DNA from: Cyclina sinensis
Taxonomy: Eukaryota > Mollusca > Bivalvia > Venerida > Veneridae
Direction: 5' to 3'
Assembly: GCA_012932295.1 (NCBI GenBank)
Contig: JAAONU010000016.1
Span: forward strand, 44,981,241 to 45,045,240
Length of the DNA: 64,000 nt
Part shown: in pieces, positions 35,158-46,499 of the stretch
How positions within the stretch are numbered: position 1 is the stretch's first letter
Layout: every line of letters begins with the position of its first letter
The notes under the pieces: model-generated
Told to the model about the DNA's origin: nothing
Seen by the model: only the letters and a program-made list of their open reading frames with translations
The model's database searches: none
Made by a program: the position numbers and the translations under genes

Positions 35158-35869
35158 ATATAAAATTCAGGCTACAAAGATGTTTTTAACATGCGCAGCG
35201 AATGTAAAGTAAGTGTGAAAGGTCCCCTATCTCAGTCCGTGGGTCAGAATAGATTTAAACAAAGGAGGTTAGTACCGTTACTGCTCTTTCCTATCTATAC
35301 AAACATGATACTAGTAATGACAATTCGAGTACATTTAAAGCAAAACAAATACTTTTCCGTCACTGTCCGCCTCATTACAGTGTCAATAATTTGTTAGGAA
35401 AGAAATATTGCAGGAAAAACAAAACAACATCGAAACAAATGTTAATCTATGTCATTTTAAAATCACGACCATTTTATACAGAGATAATCTATAATGTTTT
35501 GGATTTAACATCTTTTTTCTGAAAGAATATGTAATTAATAAAATATCAAATTTCGAAAATAGTCTCATCTAAGAAATAAGTTCTTATACGTTTCACTTGA
35601 GTAATTTATATATGTTTAGGTATATCAAAAAACACCTTTCATATAAACTTTAAATTTGAGTAAGCATATACTTCAAAAATAAGTGCAGGAATAAATCTAC
35701 ATATGTACATACACTTTATAACTTATTCTACATTTATCTGGAAATGAATTATGGCCAATTTTATGTCTTCATTTATTGGGTACATCTAAATTTAATAGTG
35801 TATGTATTTCGTCTATGAAACATTTTGTTTGTGAACATGTGCGCAGTGGAACTTCCTTATCGATAATTC

Positions 35870-37305
35870 TTCATCAGTTGATATATCTATCTATATATCT
35901 ATTGATAAAGTTATCTGTTTTCAAGAGCACCACATAACTTCAACTATTGATGCATTTATCTATATACAAGTACACCATATAAGTTCAAGTACACCACATA
36001 ACTTCATCTATTGATACATTCATCTACATACAAGTACACCACATAACTTCATCTATTAATACATTTATCTATATACAAGTAAACCACATAACTGCATCTG
36101 TTGATACATTTATCTATATACAAGTACAACATATAGCTTCATCAATTGATACTTTTATCTATATACAAGATACAACATAACTTCATCTATTGATACATTT
36201 ATCTATATACAAGTACACCACATAACTTCATATGTTGATACATTTATCTATATACAAGTACACCATATAACTTCATCAATTGATACTTTTATCTTTAAAC
36301 AAGTACAGCACATCACTTCATCTCTTGAAGTATCAATCAACATAGAAGTACACTACATATCTTTATCTGTCGATACAAAAAGCTTCATCTATTGAAACAT
36401 TTTTCTGTAGATAACCATCTGTTAATTCATATATCTAGATACAAGTACAGTATATAACTTCATCCACTGATACATTTATCTTTATACAAGTCGCTACATA
36501 GCTTAATCTATTGATACATTTATCTATATACAAGTCGCGATATAGCTTCATCTATTGATACTTTTATCGATATACAAGTCGCTACATAGCTTCATCTTTT
36601 GATACATTTATCTATATGCAAGTCGCTAAATAGCTTCATCTATTGATACATTTATCTATATACAAGTGCACTACATAGCTTCATCTATTGATACATTTAC
36701 TTATATGCAAGTCGCTAAATAGCTTCATCTATTGATACATTTATCTATTTACAAGTGCACTTCATAGCTTCATCTATTGATACATTTATCTATATGCAAG
36801 TCGCTACATAGTTTCATCTATTGATACATTTATCTATTTACAAGTGCACTTCATAGCTTCATCTATTGATACATTTATCTATATGCAAGTCGCTACATAG
36901 CTTCATCTATTGATACATTTATCTATATGCAAGTCGCTACATAGTTTCATCTATTGATACATTTATCTATATACAAGTGCACTACATAGCTTCATCTATT
37001 GATACATTTATCTATTTGCAAGTCGCTAAATAGCTTCATCTTTTGACATATTTATCTATATACAAGTACACTACATAACTTCATCTATTGATATATTTAT
37101 CTAGATGCAAGTATACAAGATAAATTCACCTTTTGATACGTTTATCTACACACAAGTACACTACATAATTTCATTTGTTGATACATCTATGTTTATACAA
37201 GTACACTACTTCATCTATTGATATATTTTTCTGTAGATTTCTTCATCTATTAATGCATCTATCTAGATACAAGTACACTACATAACTTCATCTATTGATA
37301 CATTT
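35870..37305 (+). repeat. 44-bp minisatellite upstream of receptor 2
   Basis: About 30 imperfect units of CTTCATCTATTGATACATTT plus ATCTATATACAAGTACAC and CACATAA. From about 36480 a variant AGTCGCTACATAG replaces part of the unit and alternates with the first type. Copy 1 has a single such unit at about 12505-12560. Ends about 0.8 kb before the receptor 2 ATG. Confidence 0.9.
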
Positions 37306-37309
37306 TTCT

Positions 37310-37382
37310 GTGAGTGTGAGTGAGTGAGTGAGTGTGTGAATGAGTGAGCGAGCGAGCGAGCGAGTGAGTGAGTGAGTGAGTG
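37310..37382 (+). repeat. (GTGA)n/(GCGA)n microsatellite
   Basis: Tetranucleotide repeat adjoining the minisatellite, at the same position relative to the receptor as 13070-13185 in copy 1. Confidence 0.9.
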
Positions 37383-38110
37383 CTTTTATTTACGTTTGAT
37401 ATTTTGTGGTTCAGATATTCGCATGAAAAAAAAATTCTAAAGAAGTGTTTGTTTTCTGATACCGCACATCCGGATCTCCTTAACATGAGTTATTATTGGA
37501 AAAAAAGGAACATTATAAATGATTTTAATTTATGGTCCTGGTTTAAAGATAACATCCAATATTACACGGGTGTAGTGCGAGATAGGGGCTAAGTCAACTC
37601 GGTACCTCGTTTCATACAGATATATATTCCCAGGGAGTTTTGCGTTCTCTGAAAGCTTTTGTTGTTTCTTGATAAATACAAATATCCTGTACTTTTAGCA
37701 TACACTTGTATGATTAATCGAAATAATATAATGTTCTTTGTTAACATTCATTTTTGGAATCATAAATAAACTGCAAGTACATCATGGTGGCGATAGACTG
37801 GGTACGCTCGTGAAAACAATGACACCCGACTGAGATTATATAATCACTCAATATTTATGAATCTGTTTATTTTTGATGGATTCAAAATAAATAAAGCATT
37901 TGAAAAATAAGTTCATTTCGACGAGGATCTGAAAACTTTGAATGCTCTATGGCCTTATGTTCTTTCAGGAAGAAGGTTATATAAGGAGAATGAAAAAGGG
38001 CTACTTAAAAACTGCTCAAAAGTAGTTGCAAAAAGGATGTAAGACGGTGTTTAATTTATTATTTGAATCATAAATAAAGCAAAGCACTTAAGCATTGAAG
38101 CCCATTGAAA

Positions 38111-39316
38111 ATGGATGCAGAATACAGAAACACTTCTGTTCTGAGAAAAGAGCTGAACGATAATTTTAAGCATGTCGTTCTTCCCGTGACTGTTTTCATT
38201 TGTGTTGAAATGATCTTTGGATTTATCGGAAATATTTCAATTCTGTTTGTTTACTCACGTCAGAATAAAAGAACCAACTTCCTGTACTTTGTGTTGTCAA
38301 TGGCGACAGTAGACTTAATAAGTTGTTTAACAACTCTTCCAGGAGAAATATTTTCGCAGTTAAACTGGTATGACTACAAGTACGGGTGGATTTGTAAAAC
38401 GAAGTCATACTTCAACATTTTTACAGCATGGGCATCAGCGTCCATTCTCCTTATTTTAGCGTTTGACAGATATCGTAAAATTTGCCATCCGCTCCGTTGG
38501 CAACTTAGACAGATCCTGGCTCGGAGGTTGTGTTTCATTTCATTGATTGTACCTTTATTTGTGTCTGCACCTGTGGTGATATTATGGGGTAAACACGAGT
38601 ACAGTTACGGGTATAACGGGGAAAACGTAACAATATCCGTGTGTGAAAAGTCAAGCCAGTATGCAGACAGTATATATCCGTTTGTGTATATTGGAAGTGT
38701 TTATTTTTTACCATTGGGAGCAATGATTTTCGTCGCCGGTTCGCTCATTTTTATGACAGCTTGGAAGCTGATCGGTTATAGGATACACGAAGCAGGGGTT
38801 TCTTCTTCCTCTTCATCTGCAACAACAACAGTTGTTAAATATCACTCGGACTCAAACGGAATCGTCCGAAATTGCGATTCATCCGAAAATCAATGCAGTG
38901 GAAAGCTAACGGATATAAGTTCCGTCTCGGATCAATCATTCCAACCAAATGCCACCGAAGGTAGTTCCACAGAGCGCCACCTTGAAAGGAGCAGACGGCG
39001 AGTTGCACAAATGAACTTGGTCCGAAAGCGGAAGACGGTTATAATGTTAATTTTAACATCTGTCTTCATCGCGACAATGACTGTTTATGTTGTTCTTACA
39101 AGCTTGGTAGCGAAGCCTGACGGCATTCTGGACGCGATGTCTGATTCTACAAAAGTAGTGTTTTTCTTTTTCTGGAGGTTATATTTCATAAACTGCGTGG
39201 TGAATCCGATATTATACGGATTCATGGATCCAAGATTTCGTGCTGGACTTTTAACTTTCTTCCGAAGAACTATAGCGTTTGCGCATGCATTAAATTTTTC
39301 ACACAGTTCACATTGA
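38111..39316 (+). CDS. Class A (rhodopsin-like) GPCR 2, paralogue of GPCR 1
   Basis: Intronless 401-residue seven-helix receptor. The ATG at 38111 is preferred; the codon two places upstream is TTG. By my alignment the first 220 residues have 30 differences from receptor 1. Divergence concentrates in the third intracellular loop (about 221-306), where a short serine run (SSSSSS at 231-236) is added. Landmarks kept are NTS at 7, GN at 40-41, D68, C95, DRY at 119-121, C178 and NPILY near 365-369. The tail is longer than in receptor 1 and ends in His/Ser-rich residues. The receptor probably sits in the plasma membrane and signals through G proteins; the ligand is unknown. No frame damage. Confidence 0.93.
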   Translation: MDAEYRNTSVLRKELNDNFKHVVLPVTVFICVEMIFGFIGNISILFVYSRQNKRTNFLYFVLSMATVDLISCLTTLPGEIFSQLNWYDYKYGWICKTKSYFNIFTAWASASILLILAFDRYRKICHPLRWQLRQILARRLCFISLIVPLFVSAPVVILWGKHEYSYGYNGENVTISVCEKSSQYADSIYPFVYIGSVYFLPLGAMIFVAGSLIFMTAWKLIGYRIHEAGVSSSSSSATTTVVKYHSDSNGIVRNCDSSENQCSGKLTDISSVSDQSFQPNATEGSSTERHLERSRRRVAQMNLVRKRKTVIMLILTSVFIATMTVYVVLTSLVAKPDGILDAMSDSTKVVFFFFWRLYFINCVVNPILYGFMDPRFRAGLLTFFRRTIAFAHALNFSHSSH

Positions 39317-39989
39317 GGTATGTGCATTACGCGCTTTAGTTTAAAGGGTTATTTAAAAAGTTTTTACCACTAAATTGAGCTGGACGTGTTCGTCTTCCAG
39401 TTTGGCTTCTAAATGACACATTGTGTCTCAAAATAACCTGAACTTTGATTCCAACTGAGTGGCTATACACGAATAATAATAATAATAAATTTTATGTGAA
39501 CTTAAAGTTAGATGTAGAGGTATTATACATATGTTTCATGTTTTGAGATACTTCAGTTTGATTTTGTGATTAGTTAAGGTTAACATAGCTGAAGTGTTTT
39601 GCTATTTGGCATATAAATCTGTATACCTTGCTTCCTACAGGTATGAGGGTTGCCCAAAAAGTTCGTGCTAAGCCATACTAGTATATCAAAATTCATATGA
39701 TATTTAAATATAACAACTAAAGTCATTTTTCGATACATTATATTATTCAACACAATTTTCTCGTATGAAAAGGAGGGGTATTAGTTTGTTTGGTTGTTTG
39801 TTGTTGTAGTTGTTTAGCATATGTGCACGAACTTTCCGAACAGCCTTAGTGCCTTCCGTTCCTTTATTTTGAACAAGAAAAGTATAACACTGACGTGTTA
39901 TATGTGGACGACATTTAAGTGATGTGGACTATTGGGTGAAAATGTGGCCAGCAAGCTATGATATGATATAAATAAACAAATATGGGAGT

Positions 39990-40362
39990 GGAAGTTTTTT
40001 TGTTCTTTATTGACTATTGAGGTATTTTCATGGCCTTGTGTTGATGTTAAAATTTATATACAGGATATTTATTGAACCTTGAGATTGAACTGGCCAGGTT
40101 AGAACATGGGTTCTGCATATCATCTTGATGGGCTGAACATTTGATCAGTTTCATTGAATTCATTCCAGAGGTGAAAAAGATATGAAGCGGACATGAAACA
40201 CATGACTCATATCTTTAGACACCACTGGTGACCTTGGCCTGGCCAGGTTGGAACATGACATCGGACACAGGGTGATCACAATAGCTCACCCTGAGTATTT
40301 GCTCAGGTGAGCTAAAAACACCCTTCGGGCAAATAATGCTCCGTCTAGCGGTGCTCTTGTTG
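39990..40362 (+). mobile_element. 3' end of a Helentron-like element
   Basis: Contains two GGCCAGGTTAGAACATG/GGCCAGGTTGGAACATG units. It then has CTCACCCTGAG and CAGGTGAGC, a hairpin GCTCCGTCTAGCGGTGC (40338-40354) and TCTTGTTG. The same hairpin type closes the element at 62426-63658. No 5' end was recognised. Confidence 0.5.
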
Positions 40363-40369
40363 ACTTATT

Positions 40370-41930
40370 TTCTACTAAAATGAAATTTCTGTTCATTTAA
40401 AGAAAAATGCTTAGATTTTTTTATATTTTGCATATGTATGTATCTTATGAAAATACAGGTTACTTGCAAACTTGGGCAGTACATCTCCAAATTTGTCAGA
40501 GTTTTGACCTTTATAGACTAAATTTCTGATAACAACCAAAATGTATTCACATTTATAGGATTGTGTTTTGTAGCACGCTGTTCATTAAATAAATGTAACC
40601 ATGATACTGCTTTTGACATTCCACCTGCCTCTTTTATTTTTATCATCTGCTTATGATACATGGCTGGGGCAAATGTGTCCCATTGACACATTTCTAGTGA
40701 ATTGTTGTTTTTGATAGTTTTATTTTTTAAATAAAGATAATGTTAACAAGTATTGTTTTCTTGTGTTTGTGGTAAACTTATTGTCAGCTAAAGTTTTACC
40801 CCCTCTTTAAAGTTGTATTCATATCAGAGTCAGTTTACCTTCCTAAAATTACTGGAAAGAACATATACTAGACTGCAAATGTTACCAGTAAACTACCAAC
40901 AGAACTTACAATACTGGTTAGTATGCATAAATCATGGTTGGTATAAAAGTACTCTTGTACTTTTCTAGAGCATTATAGTTGGAGTACCGCAGAGTTTTAG
41001 AAAAATAAGTGGAATTGTCAATACTAAATTTGATAAATAAGTGTTGAAAATGATTAAGATCAGTGATGGTCAGTATTGATTAGAGTGTTCAGTAATTATG
41101 TACAAAAAAATTCCAGTGAAATTGGACTATAATTTATGGCAAGGCAGGTAAAAAAAAAGATTTTTATCATATTCAACTTAATGAGACCAGCTCCAATGGA
41201 CCTCTATTGCACAGAAATAAATTCTCTCGGATAAAGGTATTGCATTACATGCATGTATCCATTACTTGAAAACATAAACCCAGCACTACGCGACAGTTTT
41301 GCAGTACTTTCAGTGCTTTGATTTAATGTACATGTGTTTATCAGTTTAACGCCATCTTGGAAATACAGCGGGGTCAGTTCAACATTATCACAAGAAATCG
41401 ATTAATACGCCGAATTTTCACTACACATACGGTTTAGGGGGTACATTGATTCGCATATAAATAATATTTTCTACGTACTTAAACATAAAATTTTATCAAA
41501 GATGACCCATAGATCTAACATAATTTAACAATAAAACTCCACATAATCAACCAAATATAAGAAATTACGTTGAAATCTTCCCTTATTTGCATAATAATTG
41601 GTACACACGTTCAACAAAACCAGACAATCGCTGGTACTTCACTATCGCTGTAAATGTATATCTAAAGCCAGATACATTATTGAAAGAGATGTTCAAAAAG
41701 TTTATCTGTCGTCTAACGTTAACTCGGACATTTTCCCATTATAAACTAATGTTTCTATTTACGTAAATTTCCAACAATAATAGATTTCATTAATAAAATT
41801 AACATTCTCTTGGAAACTACAGAATTTTCAACATCTTTTTATGACACAAACACAAGAAACATATTTTCCTAAAACAACTGTACTTTTTGGTAACCCTCAT
41901 GACTTTTTTTTGTCTCTCTTGGGTCGGAAT
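40370..41930. other. Intergenic, nothing recognised
   Basis: AT-rich sequence without ORFs of interest, tRNA-like boxes or clear repeats. Confidence 0.4.
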
Positions 41931-41936
41931 AGATGT

Positions 41937-42180
41937 ACAGTCGAGTCCACTTAATACGAACTCGGTTGATACGAATTTTCGGATTTAACGAACAAATTCC
42001 TAATTCCCCGGCCGAGTCCTTCTATTTTCTATGTAAAATTATTTCGGAATAGCGAACTCGCTTCATACGAATAAATCGGAAGATACGAACAAATATTGAA
42101 GTCCCAAGTAGTAAAATGCTATATTTTCCCATCTTTTGATACGACATATTTTCAAGTCGGCAGCCATTTTAAGTGTTATG
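41937..42180 (+). mobile_element. Pogo/Tigger-like 5' terminal fragment
   Basis: It starts ACAGTCGAGTCCACTTAATA and repeats the 'atacgaa' word (AATACGAACTCGG, GATACGAATTTTCGG, CATACGAATAAATCGG). This is the terminal-repeat style of Tigger-type elements. No matching right end and no transposase were found. Confidence 0.4.
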
Positions 42181-42339
42181 CTTGTACGTTGTAAGGTTCT
42201 CATTAGTAATAGTTAATAGTACTTATTAATTTATGACCATAATTCGTCAGCAAAATGACCGGTAGCTTTTTTATTGACTTTAGATAGATGACAGTTCCAT
42301 TACGAATGGATAGATCAGTTCAGGATCAAGAAGAACTCA

Positions 42340-43840
42340 TTTATTCTATCTTACTTGGTGACATGGGAACTTGCATTATGCTTTATTCCATATGCATTTA
42401 TTTCATGAAACTTCGTTATTGTTTAAATTCTATCCTGATTGTTGACCTTTGAACTTGCATAATGCTTCATTTAATCTTGCTTTACTCGTGCTGTTTCACC
42501 GTCTTTTGATCAAAATGCGATGTCTTGTAGCTTCCAATGTATCATTCAACTTTCTTCATGCTCTATTCAAACTATTTAAGGGTAAGTGCTTTTGCATGTT
42601 TGTCATTTGTTGTATAATTTATTTAATACTTTTTTTCATACACCAAAATGTGCGAAATGGTTTTAGTTTTAGTTTAAATTAATGATTAATCACACATTTG
42701 GTGTGATTCCTTGGAGCTTCGCTCATTTTTATTATCCAGTGTTTATGCTTTATGAAGTTTGATGTCTGATGCTGTGTTAATACATGCGGTTTTTTTAATA
42801 TTTGAGAAACTGACATTGACATTTTAATCATTTTCTGGCCAATTTTTTGTATATAGTTGCATTTGTTAACTGTTAAGGGCGAGAACTCTACTATCAAGAT
42901 CGACGGAACTTTTCTACATTTCCGCCTCTCATCGGAATATTCCGTAAAGAAACTGCGGTGACCATGTACATCAATGATCTCTCTTTTCAAAACCACGCCT
43001 TTTGCACGCCATCCGGAGATTACGCAATTTACGGTACTTTAACTTAAATAGGTTATTACAATAGCTCTGAGCTTTTTTTAGGTTGTAGAGTTTAAGGATA
43101 TTGCATTTATGTTTTCGTCGAAATTTTTGGTATGCAAACAAAATATTGAAATAAACATGAAAACTTTGCAAAAATCTAGTCGCAAAATAGCGGAACACGA
43201 AGGAAAATGACGGGATGTACCGACAAAGCGGCAGCTTTTGTCATTATATGAAAACTTATATTGCAAATCGCATTATGCTTACTGCTTAGTGCTTACCATA
43301 AAGTGAAGTTTTACTTTTGTTTACTTTGTTACTGGTATCGTTGTCATCCACGTGTTCGGTGCGTAGTGTTTGTGAAATGCTTTTCTATTTGTGTTGAATG
43401 AATGCATTGAAGAATAAGAATGCTAAGACACGACGCTGAGCACAGACCAAAATTAATTATTAATGATGAAATAGGTTCGATATACGTAGGTAGATGATAT
43501 GCACTAAAAAACATTCTGCAAATTAAGGTAATTGAAGCGAACATAACATTTTACACCAAGTAATATTAATAACTAGTAATTAAAGACTGTTCGATAGAAC
43601 GCCGCACATATTGCGTTGTCAGTAAAGAATGCTGCAATTAAAAATATAGCATATTGCATATGTCAGAGAGGAACAAATGAAGTTGCATTGAAATGATAGC
43701 GCATTCAGATACCATAAAGCATGATGTTATTCAGCAAAATATAGGTTTCCAGTGCCATAAAGCAAGATGGAATCAAGTATTATGCAAGTTCTAATGTCAC
43801 CAAGCAAAATGGAATAAATGCAGTAATTCTGTTCCATACA
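42340..43840. repeat. Possible inverted-end element
   Basis: CTTGGTGACATGGGAACTTG at 42354 has a close inverted counterpart near 43800 (reverse complement CTTGGTGACATTAGAACTTG), followed in each arm by 'ataatgctt...ttccat' text. The arms are short and imperfect. The interior has small ORFs but none recognisable. Confidence 0.35.
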
Positions 43841-44195
43841 AAACACAGTGTTTTTTTCAGTGTGTCCGTTCTCAAATTTGGGGCGTTCTGGAACCATATG
43901 GCGGACAGACGAAGTAAAATAAAAACGTTTGAACATCGATATCATTCTTTACCATTATAGCCAAGTCCGATCACCCTTGATGGTAACTCTGGTGCTAATA
44001 TTCCTTTATTTAATCTTCAGAGTTACAACACTTATCCTGTAAACACAAAAACTACTGGATTTATACAGTGCATGCTCTGTTGCACCACCATATGCACTGC
44101 ATATAATCTTTTAAAGTTCGCAAGAAGTTAGAATGGTGTCTTCATTTCTGTCCGTAACAGGAAGGTGCAATGTATCAGAAATATACTGCTTCCGA

Positions 44196-44276
44196 AGGGA
44201 TCCGAACCCACGCCTGTTACGCCATGAATAACTTGAAAATTCAGCGTTTCAGACCACTTAGCCAAAGAATCGATTC
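44196..44276 (-). repeat. tRNA-like (Ser/Leu type) sequence
   Basis: The minus strand has GGCTAAGTGGTCTGAAACG (A-box region) and GGGTTCGGATCC (B-box) with a long variable region. Pairing is poor, so it is a SINE head or pseudo-tRNA. Confidence 0.4.
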
Positions 44277-44374
44277 TATGAACAATTGTTCATGATGACG
44301 AACAGAAATCATTTTTTTTTAAGTCTTGGTATAGCTGAATCTCAGGAATCGATTCTCTGACGCTTCATTCTGTC

Positions 44375-44687
44375 TGTCTGTTTATCTAGTTCAGTTTATC
44401 AATCGTCGGTACCAGCTGCCCATTTGACCTACGCCTCCTAAAGAGTTTAGTATTTTAAATATTTTTAGTTTCCTGGGTGGATATTACAAGATGTAGGAAG
44501 CATCCCATTCAAGAGACACTTTTGATTCTTTTATTTGCTCAATGTAAAGCACCGATACATCGTACCTTGGTTTAACGTCTCACACGAAAAACTATTGCAT
44601 AAAAAGGTTAATGAAGGAGCCGGGGATCGATCTCGCGACCACTAGATTATAAGTCCTGCGTATAACCATTGGACTACTGGCTGCACC
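44375..44687 (-). mobile_element. tRNA-derived SINE, copy b
   Basis: Head at 44687-44615 (minus) with B-box-like GAGATCGATCCCC. The core contains GCATCCCATTC and TCGTCGGTACC (plus sense). Directly followed by copy c in the same orientation. Confidence 0.7.
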
Positions 44688-44696
44688 TGGCGTTCT

Positions 44697-44990
44697 CTAT
44701 CTATTTGAGTTTATTTATCGTCGGTACCGATTTCTCATATGACCGACGCCACCTGCGCAGAGGTTAGTTATTTTAGGTTGTGGGGGATAGTGCAAGATAC
44801 AGAAAGCATCCCATTCCAGAGACAACTCTGGTTCCTTTCCATGGTCGGTGTATAGCACTGATACAGGGGACCTCGGTTTAACGTCTCATTCCAAAGACAA
44901 TTTAGTAATGTTAGTGGAGGAGCAGAAAATCTAACTAGCGACCTCTGGATTACCAGTCCAGCGCGTTACCACTGGACCACATCCGCTCCT
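44697..44990 (-). mobile_element. tRNA-derived SINE, copy c
   Basis: Head at 44990-44916 (minus), A-box TGGTCCAGTGGTAACGCG. The core includes ACCTCGGTTTAACGTCTCAT and AATGTTAGTGGAGGAGC (plus sense). The best preserved of the four copies, though its B-box is changed (CTAGTTAGATT). Confidence 0.75.
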
Positions 44991-46225
44991 ATCCCCTGGT
45001 ACAGTTGCCAGAGTTCATTTCATAGAGAAAGACAAATTAGTATCGCTGTTCTTGTACTCTTAATGGAGCACACTTGTGTTCAGATGTTAGGTGATCGATA
45101 TAGTATTTAGTCGGTCTTCATGTTAAATAAACGTTGATGATTTGAAACCGTTTTTGTGGAATTAGCATTATGTTCAAAATCTGCTTGAATTAATTTAGAT
45201 TTAAAACAAAACAAAAATACAATCAAGTTAATGGTGTATATCATTTACGTTGTGTACTGCATATAATTATATTGTTTGTTAATTGTGCATCTGTTACATG
45301 TGTTGGTGGTCTAAGAGTTAAATAAATTCATTGTCACTGTCATAATATAGGTCTTTAATTATGCCATTCTTCATTACGTCAATTGGATGGATATTTATAT
45401 GTTAGGCGTCCCTGTTTCTCTCCGTATTTATTTTGAAATCGTGTCAAGTTTGAACTTGTCCTCAAAAGACTCAATATTAGAAATTAAATAAATTGTATAT
45501 ACCATTAAGTTATTTGAAATTGTTTTGTACAATACGGACATGACCTTTGAATGAGTACACCGGTGGGACGAGCCGACAGAATTGCAATTCAGTGACATTT
45601 TTTAGTTCATGTTTTTACGACTCAAACAAGTTACTCCATAGAGACAATAACATCACTTTTGCGTAGGTGCGTACAGATACGGAAATATAATATGCGGCCG
45701 CGTTGACCATACTGACGCCGCAAACAGAAGAAAATAGCTCGTAGTCAAATTCTCTTCTTTCACTACCGATGTATTTTTTCAGGCAGAGGCGGTTTATTCG
45801 CACGTAGATCCCGAAAATACAGGATGCTTTCATTTTATGTGGTAACTCAGTGTATCCTGGTTATGAAATTTGAATACATTCCACTGACAGCTCTATAAAT
45901 TATAAATTATCTTGCAACCAAATTATTTCACAGCTCCTTGTTTAAAGGTCAACAAGCTTGTTTATTTACGTTACAAAAATATATTGACGGCTTGCACGTA
46001 AAATTGTGCATGCAGGAATACAAAATTGTGTATGAAAACGACTTAACATGTACCTGTATATATGCAATGTTGTAAGTAATTCTTATATTTTTTTTTTTTG
46101 TTGTAACAAAATAAAATAGACAAACCCAAGCCCCAAACTCTTATGCCTTTTAGTTAATTTGACTTTGTATACCTTCAGTTTTGTTTTGGAAACCCCTTAT
46201 CATTCCTTAATATGAATAACCGCCG

Positions 46226-46485
46226 TTATCTATCTATCTACATGTATCGTCGGTACCGGTTGCCCATATGACCGACAACCCCTGAAGAGATTAGTTATTT
46301 TATGTGTGTGTGTGTGGGGGGGGGGGGTATTGTAAGATACAGAAAGCATCCCATTTCAAAAAAAAAAAACTTTGCATACTCAGTGTACAGCACTGATACA
46401 TGAGATTTCGGTTTAACGTCTCATTCGAAAGACAATTAGTAATGTTAGTGGAGGAGCGGGGGATCGATCTCAGGACACCTAACCG
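46226..46485 (-). mobile_element. tRNA-derived SINE, copy d, head truncated
   Basis: Same core as copies b and c (TCGGTACCGG, GCATCCCATTTC, TTCGGTTTAACGTCTCATTC). The tRNA-like head is cut at about 46485. A GT/G run is inserted near 46298-46328. Confidence 0.65.
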
Positions 46486-46499
46486 CCGTAAGATCTTAT

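Larger units (their letters stand above)
25220..45850. repeat. Segmental duplication, copy 3 (with receptor gene 2)
   Basis: Matches copy 1 in order: 25330-25600 (copy 1 about 6600-6950), 25695-25800 (9760-9860), 35580-35890 (10600-12540 without the TTAA element), 37380-39860 (13185-15560) and 44060-45200 (16000-16720). The segment matching copy 1 about 7000-9690, with the candidate exons, is missing. Expanded by many insertions between 26600 and 37380. Confidence 0.65.

Noticed and set aside
35870..37305. CRISPR array
   Set aside because: Units of about 44 bp are contiguous with no unique spacers, in eukaryotic DNA; it is a minisatellite.
41937..42180. A complete pogo/Tigger transposon
   Set aside because: Only one terminal region is present; no right inverted end or transposase was found downstream.
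45615..45833. 72-residue minus-strand ORF with a counterpart at 25130-25210
   Set aside because: The two align without gaps for about 60 bases, but changes fall at all codon positions, so nothing beyond shared segmental duplication is shown.
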